NCBI GenBank assembly: GCA_008711295.1
Contig: VUYV01000123.1
Coordinates: forward strand, 206,014 to 270,013
Direction of reading: 5' to 3'
DNA length: 64,000 nt
Source of the DNA: Anarhynchus alexandrinus
Lineage: Eukaryota > Chordata > Aves > Charadriiformes > Charadriidae
The notes under the pieces are model-generated. The model did not search any database and was not told the DNA's origin. It worked only from the letters and a program-made list of their open reading frames with translations. The translations under genes were made by a program, and so were the position numbers. Positions 38,301 to 50,598 of this stretch are shown piece by piece (position 1 is the first letter of the stretch; every line of letters starts with the position of its first letter).

Positions 38301-41300
38301 AAAATTCTCAAAAAAACCAAAAATCCATTTGAATCTTTTAATGTCATTTTCAAAAGAGCTTTTCTGGGTTAGTACTAGCTCTATTCCCTGTTCTTCTTCT
38401 CTTCCTTTCAATCTCACCTTTTTTTTCTTAATTTTTTTAAAAATTATTTTTATAAGAGGCACATTGAATCTTTCTGTTATTATCATCTCTCTCCATGTTA
38501 CAATTGCAGCAACATTACCAGTGGTCACTGAATTTTATTTTCATGATTACCTTTACTGTGATTCCGGATATATGGCATGTGAACTTTTAAATATTGCTTG
38601 TTTACTACATTCTTTTCTAATCAGACTAGTCCCCAAAACATGAGTAACACTAGCAGGTCAGGTAAATCAAATCGGCATCAGCAAGTCTGGGTAATTATTT
38701 CTCTTAATGCTTCCCAACAAACACATGCTTTTGAGAAGAACAGCAGCCTGGGTTGTTTGTACCTTCAAAGGAACTACGGGTAAACCTGGGCGGCAAGTAA
38801 CAAAGGCTTTGTTTCAAAAAGACAGCAGCAGGAAGTGGAGAATCAGGATCCCACCTCCAGGCAAAAGAACGCCTCTTGGCCTGGGAATTAAAGATGCTGA
38901 TGGTAGGATGGGTCTCAAGTCCTGAATTCGGCTACCAAAATGGTCCTTCTCTGTGTTTGGGACCCAGGCCAGACCCCAGCCTGATACGCCCTGTTCTGTT
39001 GCTCTGGAGTTTCTGACCAAGTTTGGCACTATCTCTGCCAGCAATTAACAAGAGCTTTGGCCTAAAGCTTGAATATGATTACCATAAGCATCTTCTACAG
39101 TAAATACTTCCTTAACGTGACTGTTTTCTTTTCAATCTAGGTCCCATATATTTTATTTCACATCTTAAAATAATAATTTCATGTCATGTACTGCGACTTG
39201 CAACCAAGTGATCTCAAAGCAATTGGCAGCCTTCAGAAAACACGTGCCAATTCCTGTGGTCCTTTGACTGCATCCCTTCAGTGAAATCTTGTAATGAATT
39301 CAGTTGGGTTTTCCTTGAGAAAGGAATGAGTTGGGTCTGTCAGATTCAGGGTTGCTGCAGCTGAAGCTAAAAGTGAGTCACCTTTGAGGAAAGGGCAAGG
39401 GCTGCATGCACAGCAGCAGGGACGAGAGGGGCAGCAGAAGGTTTATAAACATCCCTCAGGTATGGCACAACAGCTGAGGGCTCAGCGTGGAGAACAGGAC
39501 GCCTGTCCTAAGCAGAGGGGGACTTCTGTTTATCTGCAGAGATGCCACCTGGGATTCCCCCCTGGCCAAAAGCGGTCAGCAATTTGGATCGGCAACTGCC
39601 TGGAAGTCAGTCCTCACAACAGGCTGTGATTTCCTGACCACATCGTGTGCGAATGATTGTTCTTCACTTGGCACAAATGTGTTCCTATGGTATGTTAGAC
39701 TTAGTACAAATTCTCTAAATCCCGAGTAGATGGGAAGTGAGGCAATTATATGAAATTCCACATGTTGTAAAAATAGTACTGCTTAAAAGCACTTAGTATT
39801 ACTAGACTGAATTTCCCAGAAGAAGAAATACCACTCTGAATGTAAGATCACTTTGTTTTTAGCCTCTTAAATCCATCTTCTTGTTACAAATTTCCTGATT
39901 CTTTTTTTTAACCTCTGTTTCTACAATGGAGTTGAACAGTCTGTTGTGGATATTTCTGTTAACGTTAGTACATGCATTTCCTGGTCAAGGCAGTTGGTAC
40001 CTATCCAATTGCATATCTTTAACCAGCTCACTAAAAATGGAGCTTAAAAAGGATGTAAAAAAGGATATTTCTGTGCGTAGGGGGGATGTGAGTGAGAACG
40101 TAGCTTTATCCCCGAGCCCTGGTAATTTACATGCAGTAACATCATAAACCTGTCTCAGTGTGGGAGGCTCCATGAACATAGCATGAATCTGTCAAATTCC
40201 AGTCTCTCTGGCACACTTGGCGCCAGTTCAAAACCTTCTAGAGACTGAAAAAAGAATCCTAAACACAACATCTCCCAGATATATAAATTAGACACCACAG
40301 AGTGCAATGATAAGCATTTCACAAGGATATTAGCGGAGATTTGCTTTCTTCTTTGGCTGTGTTTCACTTCCTACAGGTTTTTCCCTGATTATAAACCTGT
40401 CTGTTTTATCTGCAATGGGCTTTGCATCAGTATTGTCACCTGCAGACTGGTGACTCTTTATAGGACTGCCTCCAGCGGAAAGCAACAATAAATTGCAATA
40501 AAACTTTTATCTATGGGCTTGGTCAAGTACAATTTGCTGGGACTTTGAAAAATCTACATCTGTTCTGTATACAATTTGTATTGCCATTTGTTACACAGAT
40601 GTGTAACAAGACAAATACCTGTCCAGGCTTACATGTGATTCAGAAATGCATATGTTAATCACGCTGGTGGAAGGAGGTGAAGGAAAAGACAATAAATCAG
40701 CCTACAAATGGTTTCACTTGGAAAGGTCTAACAGAACAGGGTTATTTTTATCCTAGGATGCTTTTAATTTGAATCAAAAATGCTTTACCACATGTTCTGC
40801 CAGCAGTTCAAAAGGATTGGTAACAAACATTTAATCTTTTTTATTCTGGGATTGGCACTAAGCCCTCATCAAAAAGCGTATGCAGTCAAACAGCTTATCT
40901 CCACTGAGCTGTTTCCCTTAATGTGTTCCTAATTATAATCCTATATATTGCTCACTGTGGCCGATTGAACAATATGGCAGTAATTTCTTTACAGGCCTTG
41001 CTGTTCTTTGAACTGCGAGTACAGAGGGCTAGAACGGAACCAGATCAATGGGATTTGAGCGCAGGGGAATCCAGCCAGATGCAATCTCTGGAGAATGCAT
41101 TACCAGCTGTTCTCCAGAAAGGGACTGGAGCAGACAGCTGGTAACTGTGCAGCCCCTTTCACACAACCCCACGGATCTCTGCTGCAAGGTGTAGCCCTTC
41201 TTATCTTTATTGCATTCTGTACCTCTGGAGAGGGACTCACCCAAATTCCACACAAAGGGTGTTTTTTAACAACAGGGATTGGAGTAATAGCCGACCCGCC

Positions 41301-44300
41301 CCCTCCTCTTAAGATTTCATTAGACTATTAAAAAGTTTCTGAAGGAATATTTGAATCAAACTTGGGCAAATGTTTCCATAAGCTGAAAGCTGTACTATAA
41401 AGCTGAGAGGAAGTAAAAGTATTTGTGCTACGGTTTCAGCTATGTTTGTTTGTGGAGGGTTTTGGAATACATAAAGTCTGAAAAGTTAAGCCTTTTATTC
41501 TTAAAGTGACTGTAGCCTTAGAATTGCAGCACTCTCTGCCTCATTTTCCCTGTATGAATGCCTGGTTCATGAAGAACTTGTATAGCTGTAACATGACAGA
41601 TACCAAGGAAATGCAAATGGTTATAGCTGAAGTTATGTTTATGCGCAAACACTTGTTTGTGTTTGCCAGCTTCCACTTGCCACCTTCGCTATCTATCTGG
41701 TGATAGATAACAAGGAGAAAAAAAACAGCCAACTGAGGACTTGGTACACCCGTGCTTTTGGTAAAATTTCCCCTTGCAAGTCATGTTCGTTCATTCCTGA
41801 TCGGTGTATTCACTTCCTTTAACGTGATGTTTTCCCATTACCCACTTACCCCTCATTTACAGAGGGCCCAAGCGAAACCAAGTATAGTGCTCAATCTTTC
41901 AAACAAAGCAGATCAGACAGGCAAACTCCTCAGACTATCCCTGCAAAAGTTGCAAACAGGGTAGTCTGGGGCTATGGATCAGCTTTAAGGGAAAAAGAGG
42001 GCATTGTACAAAGTGCTTCTAGTGACCCTCCAACTCCTCCGGAAGGGGTTTGGGCAGGCACTGCCTGCCACCATAGCCCCAAGCCTGGAAACTGGGAAGT
42101 GGTATGTTTCATATGTGTATGTTGCTGGTGTTAGTGGGACTGAAAGGCAAATGAACTCATTTTTACCACCCCGACAAGATCCAAATACAAAGATTATTTT
42201 TTTTTAACCTCTCTTGCATGTTGGCAGGTTTATTTTCTGAAGCTGTGTATAGTCATGTGGAAGTACTATTACAGATGCAGCTGCCAGAGCTGCTGGCACT
42301 CCAGCTGTGCCTTGTGAAATGGGGTTACTCACCCACCAGCATCAACAGCCGCCACGAGGAGTAGGCACTGGGCAGCACTGAGGAGGATGGAGGTGGATAT
42401 GGGTCCATGAAGAAAGTCCTTCTGACCGATAGCCCTCTGGAGTCACTAGGAAGATATGTCATGATATTGGCAGGCTTCGGGCCTCCTCCTGCCTGTGTAA
42501 CGTCTTCACATCCATGGATACACAGCAAATTGTTCCGAGACTGTTCTGAACTTCTGGCTTGAAGGTTTCATAAACACCATTTATTCTGTACCTGGGTCTG
42601 ACTGCCTCTGCCAAACAAAGCTGAGAGCTTCACAGTACCTCACTTGCACTGTTTTAAAGGCCTGGTGTCTGTCAAGTCAAGGTGCAGAATAATATCGCTT
42701 GAAAATCAGCATTTCTTAACACACCATTGCACATACTTAAACTTACTGAAGATGTTCAATCGGTTTGTGAGGCAGTCTAGGCTCACTGAGGTTCCCCAAG
42801 GAAGAAAGACCATTGCTTTCAGAAGGTAACACTGCTTTTGTTTTTTTTGCTTTCATGTCTTGTGTGTCTAATCCCTCAAATTTTGGGATCATTGCCTGAT
42901 GGATACCTTAGTTTTCCCCCTTCAGACAGGTGGAAAACATGTCACTGTTTGCCCATGGTTCATATCTGTCTAGGGTGTCAACTTCTTAAGACTGCAGGAC
43001 ATCTCACTGATCACTACTTCTGTTCATGTTCGTTTTTCACCCCAATCACAGCAGTGTTGTCACAAAGTGTGTTCAGATACCAAATCGTATTTTATGACAC
43101 AGGATACGTGTCTTTTGCCATGTTTGCCTTTTACGTACTGTCAAGTTACCAGTGACATTTTTTTTTCAATTTCAAATAGAGACCGCACGCTTTCAAATAA
43201 AATGGTGGATAAAAAATTTCTTGCTGAATGTTGATCCCATCTCTTTTGTTGAGTCCTCTAGAAACTGTGCCTGTGACTGTCATATTATTCTGCAAGTCAG
43301 CCATTTGTAACTGAAAGAGTATTTCCTGTGGGATGGGTATTTCTGGGGTGCTTTGTAGCCTTGAGAACAACTTTATAGGCAGTTTTAGTTACAAGTATCT
43401 TCACATAAACAAAAGCATGAAACTTTTTATACCATCGACCAACGCCAAAGCCCCCTCTATTTGAGCAGATGAATTATTGTTCTTTGTTAGTATCTGTGAT
43501 GAATAAAACACTGGTTGCCAGTTTCAGCCATGCTGTTATATGAAGACCAAGCCAATAGCCCACTTGCATGATCTTCTAGGGATTTAGTTTTGCTCCTCAT
43601 GTCATTATATTTCAGGATCAGGGCCTCTTTGTGTCAGTTTCCCACGTCTGTTGAATAGCTTTGCACTGTAGCATTCCCAAGTAGTTTACGCTGTTAGACT
43701 GTGTTTACATAAATCATAATTTCAAAGAATTTTGTACTAGTTTCACATCTATTAAGACACGCCTGCTATTGACGGCCTCAAATTTGATGTGACCTACCTG
43801 AACACTTTCTCACATTACTGTCTCGCCCGCATATATTATTGTCTTCACATAGAAGTTACGTTTCTACTTTTTTAGATTTATCCCAGCTGCTCCATCTTTT
43901 TCCAAAGCTTCTGGTTGTGCTGTACAACTTTTTCTTCCCGTGGTTAAACATCATCTTTATCGTCTTTTGTATCCTCCGTACCAACAAAAAAATGTTACAT
44001 TTTGCAGTCAAACCCCTCAGGGGCTGGAAACAATCCAAATGGTAGTCTGCAGAAACAATATTTCTCAAAGGGACTGTTGAGTGTGAACAAATATCTTCTG
44101 TTTTTCTTTGGGCACCCTGTTGAAAGCTATTTGGCATTATCCATGTTCCCCAATACATCTCCTCTCATAGGTAGAGGAAAATTGTCCCATTTTATACGTC
44201 TAATTCTTCAGATCTAAAGACAGGCAGAGATTTGTCTCTTTTTTAGTCTAAAGGGCTAGCAAATGTATACACTCTAGTGGTTCTTCTTTGTTGCATGACT

Positions 44301-45984
44301 CCCAGAGCAATAAACAATGTAGTCTGTCTTAGTGTAAGAGGATCTTTCCTCTGCATCCGAGTTGCTGAATTTTGGCTCTTTCAGCTCTATTCCCAGTTCT
44401 GCTGGGACTTTTCCTATTCTTATTCCACTTCCTTGCAGTGGTTTGAAACTTCTCACTGAAGTGGCAGACTGTGTCCACCTTTGGTAAATTTGATTCTCAA
44501 GCTGGAGCTTTTGCTGCCTGTCAAACTCTAACTGTTTTGTTAATAATGATTTCTAGCTTCTTCAACTGAATTTTTCTCTTCTCCCCTGACTCCCCAGCTT
44601 TCTTCCAGGTTCTTATGACCTGTTTTCTATCAGGGATTTGCCTGTTAATATTGCAATTTTTTTAGCCTTAGATCAGTCACAAATTGCTATGTTGGTTTTG
44701 CCCTCCTCCTGCATCATTTCTTGTCTAAGGTTCATGTTTCTGTGAATCTTAGATTTCTTATTACTTTTTCATGACTAGCCTTAGCTGACTGAAAACTACT
44801 AAAACCACCAAGTGCTTCAGAACCAGCTGTTGTAAAAATAGGCTGTTTTCTGAATTTCGTTGTCTTGACTGTCACTCGTATCTCAGAGACACAGGATGAA
44901 TGGTCTGTTTCAACTTGATCCAGCTACATCCCAATTTTCCAGAGAGCTACACGTTTGACACAGGTTCTGACTGCTGCACTATTCCAACATTCACATGGTG
45001 CTTTTGTTAATTTCTTATTGCTTGAACATATGATACCCATATGATAATCAGTGACCAGATTTACAAAGGATGTAGCATTTAACTCAAGCTCCAGTCAAAC
45101 ATAAAATTTTCCATTTGCGTCTTACGTGACTTTTAGTTTCATAATTTTACATATAGGCAGTTAAGTCACATTTAGGCACAAAACCTTTTGTTACGTGCTA
45201 CCATTAAAAAAATGTACAACATGTGAGCAACAAGTGGATTGAATGTACAGTTCAGGACATCAGTACTTCTGTCACTAGTAGAGAGGGCTAAATTTCCATT
45301 AAAGACTCACCAAATTTTAAAAAGCTTAATGAGTATGGCCAGCAAGGATGAGAACTCCCAACTTCCCTTATAGAGGACTGTTCTAATCACAGAACAACAC
45401 AATAACAAGGTGTCTCTTTATTTTCTCTTTGACTTATAAACATTGAATTCTTCTTTGAATAATGACATAGTTTCGCAAGGAAGAATGCATTCTGGCCTTA
45501 TCCTGGCTTACCATAGCCTTTGCTGCAGTGGCTGAGACTGTCTTCTGGGAAATAAAAAGCAGGAAGTTTTGAATCCCCTCAGGTAGAATTTTATTCCTGT
45601 TTTTTCATTTCCCAGATAAATGCTTTAGCTGTTGGTGACTGACTCCTCCTTCAGCTGTTTTCATATTTGTTAGGTGATTTCATGGCATACTGCAGACTTT
45701 GTCTTTCTCCTCTCACATTTCCTAATGAGGTGGCTTGAGAGCAAAAAGGCCATTCATTTAGATTAGATTCGGTTCAGGAATAGCTTGGATTCATCCCACT
45801 GAACCTAAGAATTTAGTTGTGGAGGCTCGTTGGCCCTAAACTCTATCTATATTCAATAAATCTCATCATAGAGAGTAGGATGACAAGGCTCCGATTTTAG
45901 GTATATCTATCTCAGCTAAGTGGTTGAAGGTAGATGGGTAAATCTAGGCCTGAGGGGTCTTCTCTTAGACCTTTAAGGCTCTAG
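32366..45984. other. Long gene-poor interval
   Basis: No exon I would assert. The segments 33475-33660 and 35370-35560 show developmental-enhancer-like texture (homeodomain cores, CCAAT boxes, few simple repeats). Poly(A) at 33216-33232 and an A/T-rich hairpin-prone stretch at 38415-38455 are the main simple sequences. Frames such as 38233-38643 (136 codons, Leu/Phe/Ser-rich) follow base composition and have no splice context. A minus-strand open stretch at 42333-42492 ends in a good donor-like site but has a poor acceptor. Confidence 0.5.
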
Positions 45985-46093
45985 TCCAATACTGAACCTA
46001 AGCACTTGCTTAAATACACTTCTATTTGGAAAAGCGCATAAGCATATGCTTGCAGTTAAACACCTACAATTTAGGCATAGAATCCTGCAATAA
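45985..46093. repeat. Relic of ancient inverted repeat ('aagcacttgcttaa')
   Basis: AAGCACTTGCTTAAAT on the left and GCATAAGCATATGCTTGCAG on the right, ending in GAATCCTGCAATAAAT, resemble a decayed amniote repeat with arms 'caaacacttacgcatgtgctta' and 'taagcacgtgcttaagtgctttgc'. It is recognised from memory of the pattern; the exact library family is unknown to me. Confidence 0.35.
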
Positions 46094-47893
46094 ATCATCT
46101 TTTTCATGACTACTGACTGTGACATATTTTTTAAAACAGAAATGACTCCTGCACTTCTATTTTTCTGAAGTGATTTTAAATCTCCCTATGGTAATAAAAT
46201 ATTTCCTACTAAGCTAAACCTTATTAACTTTCTCAGATTTCGATGTTGTATTTCCATCCTGTCTTTCTGGTTTGGAAAATTCCAGAAGTTTACAATTCCA
46301 TCCACTTTAGTTTGGAAAGTTGACACTATACATTGTATTCAGATTACTGGTTATCTTTGAAGAGATAATCTGGCTGTACTTGAAAAGATAAACTGTAACA
46401 GAATGATTATAGGAATTGCAGCAATATGGAAAACCCATTCCACTTTCTGTTCTTGCAGATTGGGAAACCCAGCATATCAATGGAAGCATGAGTATTTGGT
46501 CTTGTTTGATCTTTCAGTGGAACTACTCAGTCATCTTATTAGTTAGCACCTGGTAAAATCCATGTTCTTTGGCTAATGAAAGTCTAGCAGTCCATTTGAG
46601 ATTCTCTGAAAGGGCCGATATGATTTTTCTAAGCATAAGATATTTACACGATACATTAACTGCAGAGATTACAGTGCGTTTACAAAATGTAACCTGAGGT
46701 AGGATCCACCTATTCCCCAAATACAGGGATTGACTATGCACCAGCTAAGCCTAAAGAAAAACTCCACTTCAGGTACTGGAAAAGCAGATGAGGTCACTGG
46801 GCAGTCTTAGCCTTCTTGACTCCAAAGGGTCAGAATTTCAGCCTCCGTTACACTCCTAACGGGAGCTTGCAGCAAGACAAAACCAAAACTGTGTGCTTTA
46901 TTTCCCAATCCCTCCAGGCCAGAAACCTGAGGAACCCCTCCCTTCTCCAGGGCTCCAGCTGCACTTTCTTTTCCAGGCGTGTTCCTTCTTTCCTTGGGTC
47001 CCTTTCATGATCTTTCCCTGTGCTAAGGATATGGCTTGTCTGCTCCTGGTCTTACCTCAATCCACAGCCTCCTTCCACCTTGTATTAGCATCTCTGTAAA
47101 GAGCTTCTCCAGGCCCTTTTTCCAAGCCAGCTTAGGCATTTTTGTTCGTAAAGAGAGACCAAAGTGTTTCCCTAAGGAGGGAAATATTTAAGTGAATGTC
47201 TACTTTGATGGTATGATCACTATTTGGATTATGGTAGAAACCAAAGTTAGATACCTATCCGATAGACAGCCACTGAGACTGAAATCGTTTTGCATATGAG
47301 GACGATTACATTTTAATCTGTATTGTATCCAGAGATGGTCCGTTGAAGTTGTCATGTTTATCCTGATGAAAACGTAACTAAATAAGATCAAAATGAAACA
47401 GCTGAGGCAGAGGGTTTTATAACTGGCGCCAAAACAAATCTATGGGACCAGATTTTTTCCACCTAGATTGTTTCAGTCTAAACAGACTGAAAAGTTTTCC
47501 CCCTTGTAAGAGAGAAGGCATTAAATAAGCAATTTTAATAGCTCAGTCACCCCCAATTTATTTGGTGTCCCTTTGAGATTATCGAGTGAAACAAAAATAG
47601 TACCTATAGAAAGTAATGAATACAGAACATACTTTCACACTTTCCAGACTTTCTCTCCATGCTGCTCAGCCTCATTTCCTTATTTTTAAAAATAAATAAA
47701 TTAACATTAATTTTCAGTGTTCACAGCACACCATATACATCAGTTAAAAAAGAAAAAGAAAAATGGTTAGTAAATTCTTTTTAATGGAATGCAACATGTG
47801 CTGCCCCTTCTGTGAACTCACCACTCATTCAGGAAATTGATTTGTCAAGATGTAAAATAAAAATGCATCATTTCATCACATTTTTAGAAAATA
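46094..47893. other. Unique non-coding DNA
   Basis: No gene is supported. A minus-strand donor-like site TTGAG|GTAAGA (exon side at 47056) has an open upstream frame but no strong acceptor, so it is not annotated as an exon. Confidence 0.5.
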
Positions 47894-47977
47894 TGGGTCC
47901 AATCTTACAAGATGCAGAGAAAGCTCAGCTCCCTTAAAGCTTTTCAATGGAAGCACTTAGCACCTCACAGTAACAGG
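47894..47977. repeat. Relic of ancient amniote repeat ('ggtccaatc...cagctccc')
   Basis: The order GGGTCCAATCTTACAAGATG, CTCAGCTCCC, TTTCAATGGAAGC, ACTTAGCACCTCAC follows, with mutations, an old interspersed repeat reading 'gggcccaatcctgcaaggtgctgagc...cagctcccattgaagtcaatggga...ctcagcacctcgcag'. The ordered match of four blocks makes chance unlikely. The family name is not known to me. Confidence 0.45.
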
Positions 47978-48390
47978 CTGATTTTACATGTCGTTTTAAT
48001 GATCCCTTTAATAGTTCGTTCTGGAGCTAGCAACACTGAGCGTTGCAGTGCCTAATGCCCTTGTTGGGCCTGGCTCCGAGCCAGCTTTATGCTTTGCAGC
48101 TTATTTGTACCCAACAATCTCACCTTAAAAAATATTTGTTTTCCCCAGGATGCAGGTGTTGATATAGCTGCATTGTAGGTAGGATTCCTGGATCAGGTTG
48201 TAAATCAGGGCATGGTGCTGACTGGGGAACAGAGTCCAGGCCTCAGGGCGGATCTGAACGGTTGGTCCCCTCCTCCTTTGCAGCGATCCTGTGCAGCCCA
48301 AGAGTGGTCCAAGAAAAGCAGCTTGTACAGACACTATAACGGCTGGAAAACCTTGCTAATATTGATTTTCATGCAAGAGGGGTAGATACA

Positions 48391-48480
48391 TCAGGCCTGA
48401 CTTTCAACACCTTACACAAGTTTTATACCAGTGCAACTGGACTTTATTGAAACTTTGCTGGCATAAAACTGATACTACAC
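48391..48480. repeat. Relic of ancient repeat ('ttataccagtgcaactgg')
   Basis: TCAGGCCTGACTTTCA, then TTTTATACCAGTGCAACTGGA, then TTGCTGGCATAAAACTGA. The latter two are inverted relatives of each other (ATACCAGTG.. and ..CTGGCATAA). This fits a decayed copy of the same palindromic family as at 13060-13110. Confidence 0.4.
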
Positions 48481-49489
48481 AACAGGCAATACGGCTCATT
48501 GCTACCGCTACTCTTTTTTTGCAATATGAGAAACAATTATTGTCTTTGCCACATTTTAGAATTTGACCGGCCATGACAGAATCATTCATGGACCCCTGAT
48601 CCATCTGCTACTGTAACCTCCAAGGACACAGGGCCTAGCACCCCGTTATTATTCTCCAATATTAATAATCAGTCAACTCTGAAAATGTATCATATAGAGC
48701 TCTTCTCTTATAATCTGATCATATCTTTGATTTGTATTTGATATTTTACCCCGTGAACTTTGACTTTTCTCCCTGTTGATGTCTCTCCAATGACTTCCAT
48801 CAATTTCTTCTGCTAAATGTAAAGCTTTTGAGTTCATAATGTTCTTCTCCAGTACTAAGACAAAAACCCTTCTCCTTTTTAAATATTCATCTTCGTGCAT
48901 TTGTACATCTTTCTCATTTGACACCTGGACACCTGCCAGATGCTGGAGTCCTACCCACTACTTCATTTATTCATTCATCTATTCATCATTATTCTGGAAT
49001 TAATTTAAGTTAGCAAATGTCTGCAAGCCAGCAATTACACACAATATGATCTTCAGCAAAGTGTGAGAAAAGACCAAATATACTGAATGTGGCATTGGAA
49101 GAATCCCTAGGAGTTTCAGAACAAACCCCTACCTGATCCCCTTCTCTGGTCATTGTTCAAGTAGGGCGACAGATCTTGTCTTGGAATGATGAGGAGTATA
49201 ACAGATATTTTGGGGTGCCTACCATATCCTGGAGTTGGTAACTGGCAGCTGCTGTTCCCTCTAGCTGCAGATCTCAACCAGCTACCTGCAGCCCTCTGAG
49301 TTCCTCATACACACACACTTGCCACAAGGTCAAAGAAAACTCAAATTCCAGAAACTCTGAGATACTGAGAATGACTTTTTGAGCTTGCTTACTCAGTGTT
49401 TTTCATTAAAATTGTATTTCTTTGAAAACTGCTAACATCTTCTAGGTATAAGCAAGCAAACAAAGTACCACTTTTATGATGAATTAAGA
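48481..49489. other. Unique non-coding DNA
   Basis: I see only scattered simple sequence: an imperfect (ATTC)n stretch at 48961-48992 and a short (CA)n at 49311-49319. The 83-codon minus-strand frame at 48673-48924 is charged but has no supporting splice sites. Confidence 0.45.
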
Positions 49490-50598
49490 ATCATAGAACC
49501 ATAGAATGATAGAATGGATAGGGTTGGAAGGGACCTTAAAGATCACCTAATTCCAACACCCTCCCATGGCCAGAGACACCTTCCACTAGACCAGGTTGCT
49601 CAAAGCCCCATCCAAGCTGGCCTCGAACATTTCCAGCGATGGGGCCTCCACAACTTCCCTGGGAAACCTGTTTCAGTGTCTCACCACCCTCACAGTAAAG
49701 ACTTTCTTCCTAATATCTAATCTAAATCTACCCTCTTTTGGTTTAAAACCATTACCCCTCATCCTATCACTACATGCCATTGTAAAAAGTCCCTCTCCAG
49801 CTCTCCTGTAGGCCCCCTTCAGATACTGGAAGGCTGCTATAAGGTTTTTCTGGAGTCTTCTCTTCTCCAGGCTGAACAGCCCCAACTTTCTCAGCCTGTC
49901 TTTGTAGGAGTGGTGTTCCAGCCCTCTGATCATCTTCATGGCCCTCCTCTGGACTCAATCCAACAGGTTCATGCCCTTCTTATGTTGGGGGCTCCAGAGC
50001 TGGACACAGTACTCCAGGTGGGTTCTCACAAGAGCAAAGTAGAGGGGCAGAATCACCACCTTCAGACTGCTGGCCACGCTTCTTTTGATGCAGTCCAGGA
50101 TGAGGTCAGCTTTCTGAGCTGCAAGTGCACATTGTCGGCTTGTGTTGAGTTTCTCATCAACCAACACCCCCAACCAACACAAGGACTCATCAACCAAGTC
50201 CTTCTCCTCAGGGCTGCTCTCAATCCACTCTCCACCCAGCCTGTATTTGTGCTTGGGATTCCCCCAACCCATGTGCAGAACCTTGCGCTCGGCCTTGTTG
50301 AATTTCATGAGGTTTACATGGGCCCACCTCTCAAGCCTGTCAAGGTCCCTCTGGATGGCATCCCTTCCCTCCAGCATGTTGATCACTCCACACAGCTTGG
50401 TGTCATCAGCAAGCCTGCTGAGAGTGCATCAATCCCACCATCCATGTCACCAACAAAGATGTTGAACAGTACAGGTCCCAGTACCGACCTCTGAGGAATG
50501 CCGCTCCTAACTGGTCTCCACTTGGACATTTGAGTGTGGCCAGCCAGCCAGTTCCTTATCCATCAAGGGGTCCATCCTTCAAATCCATATCTCACCAG
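49490..50598 (-). mobile_element. CR1 LINE, 1.1-kb 5'-truncated copy
   Basis: This is the longest CR1 in the window. On the minus strand it runs from just upstream of the reverse-transcriptase motif '[11 protein letters not shown]' (about 50460-50500) through the catalytic ADD triplet (50402-50410) and the thumb/C-terminal segments to a 3' end with three units of the ATTCTATG-type repeat (49490-49515 antisense). It ends near 50598 by 5' truncation, so the N-terminal endonuclease is absent. It differs from the copies at 31.8 and 63.7 kb in the conserved segment after '[13 protein letters not shown]', which indicates a different CR1 subfamily. The 194-codon + strand frame at 49910-50494 is merely its antisense. 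Confidence 0.95.
49586..50520 (-). pseudogene. CR1 ORF2 reverse-transcriptase remnant with three breaks
   Basis: The replicase frame can be followed from the '[11 protein letters not shown]' motif to its normal TAG stop at 49586-49588. It is broken by a one-base deletion near 50428-50429, which creates an immediate TGA just before the catalytic Ala-Asp-Asp, by a TGA at 49955-49957 inside the usual 'LLERVQRR' segment, and by a Trp-to-stop TGA at 49673-49675 in the 'RHWN' position. All segments between the breaks keep recognisable CR1 residues, including '[18 protein letters not shown]' and '[11 protein letters not shown]'. The element is therefore dead but only moderately diverged. Confidence 0.88.

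Noticed and set aside
38233..38643. 136-codon + strand frame with membrane-like segments
   Set aside because: Phe/Leu/Ile/Ser content follows from T-rich DNA; no splice or promoter support.
42333..42492. Minus-strand open interval with donor GGTGG|GTGAGT
   Set aside because: The donor is good and the 160 nt are open, but the acceptor (GACGTTACACAG) has almost no pyrimidine tract, so an internal exon is unlikely.
47056..47130. Minus-strand open interval with donor TTGAG|GTAAGA
   Set aside because: The upstream frame is open for about 25 codons, but no credible 3' splice site precedes it.
49910..50494. 194-codon + strand frame
   Set aside because: It is exactly antisense to the CR1 reverse-transcriptase remnant at 49490-50598, which explains the long frame.
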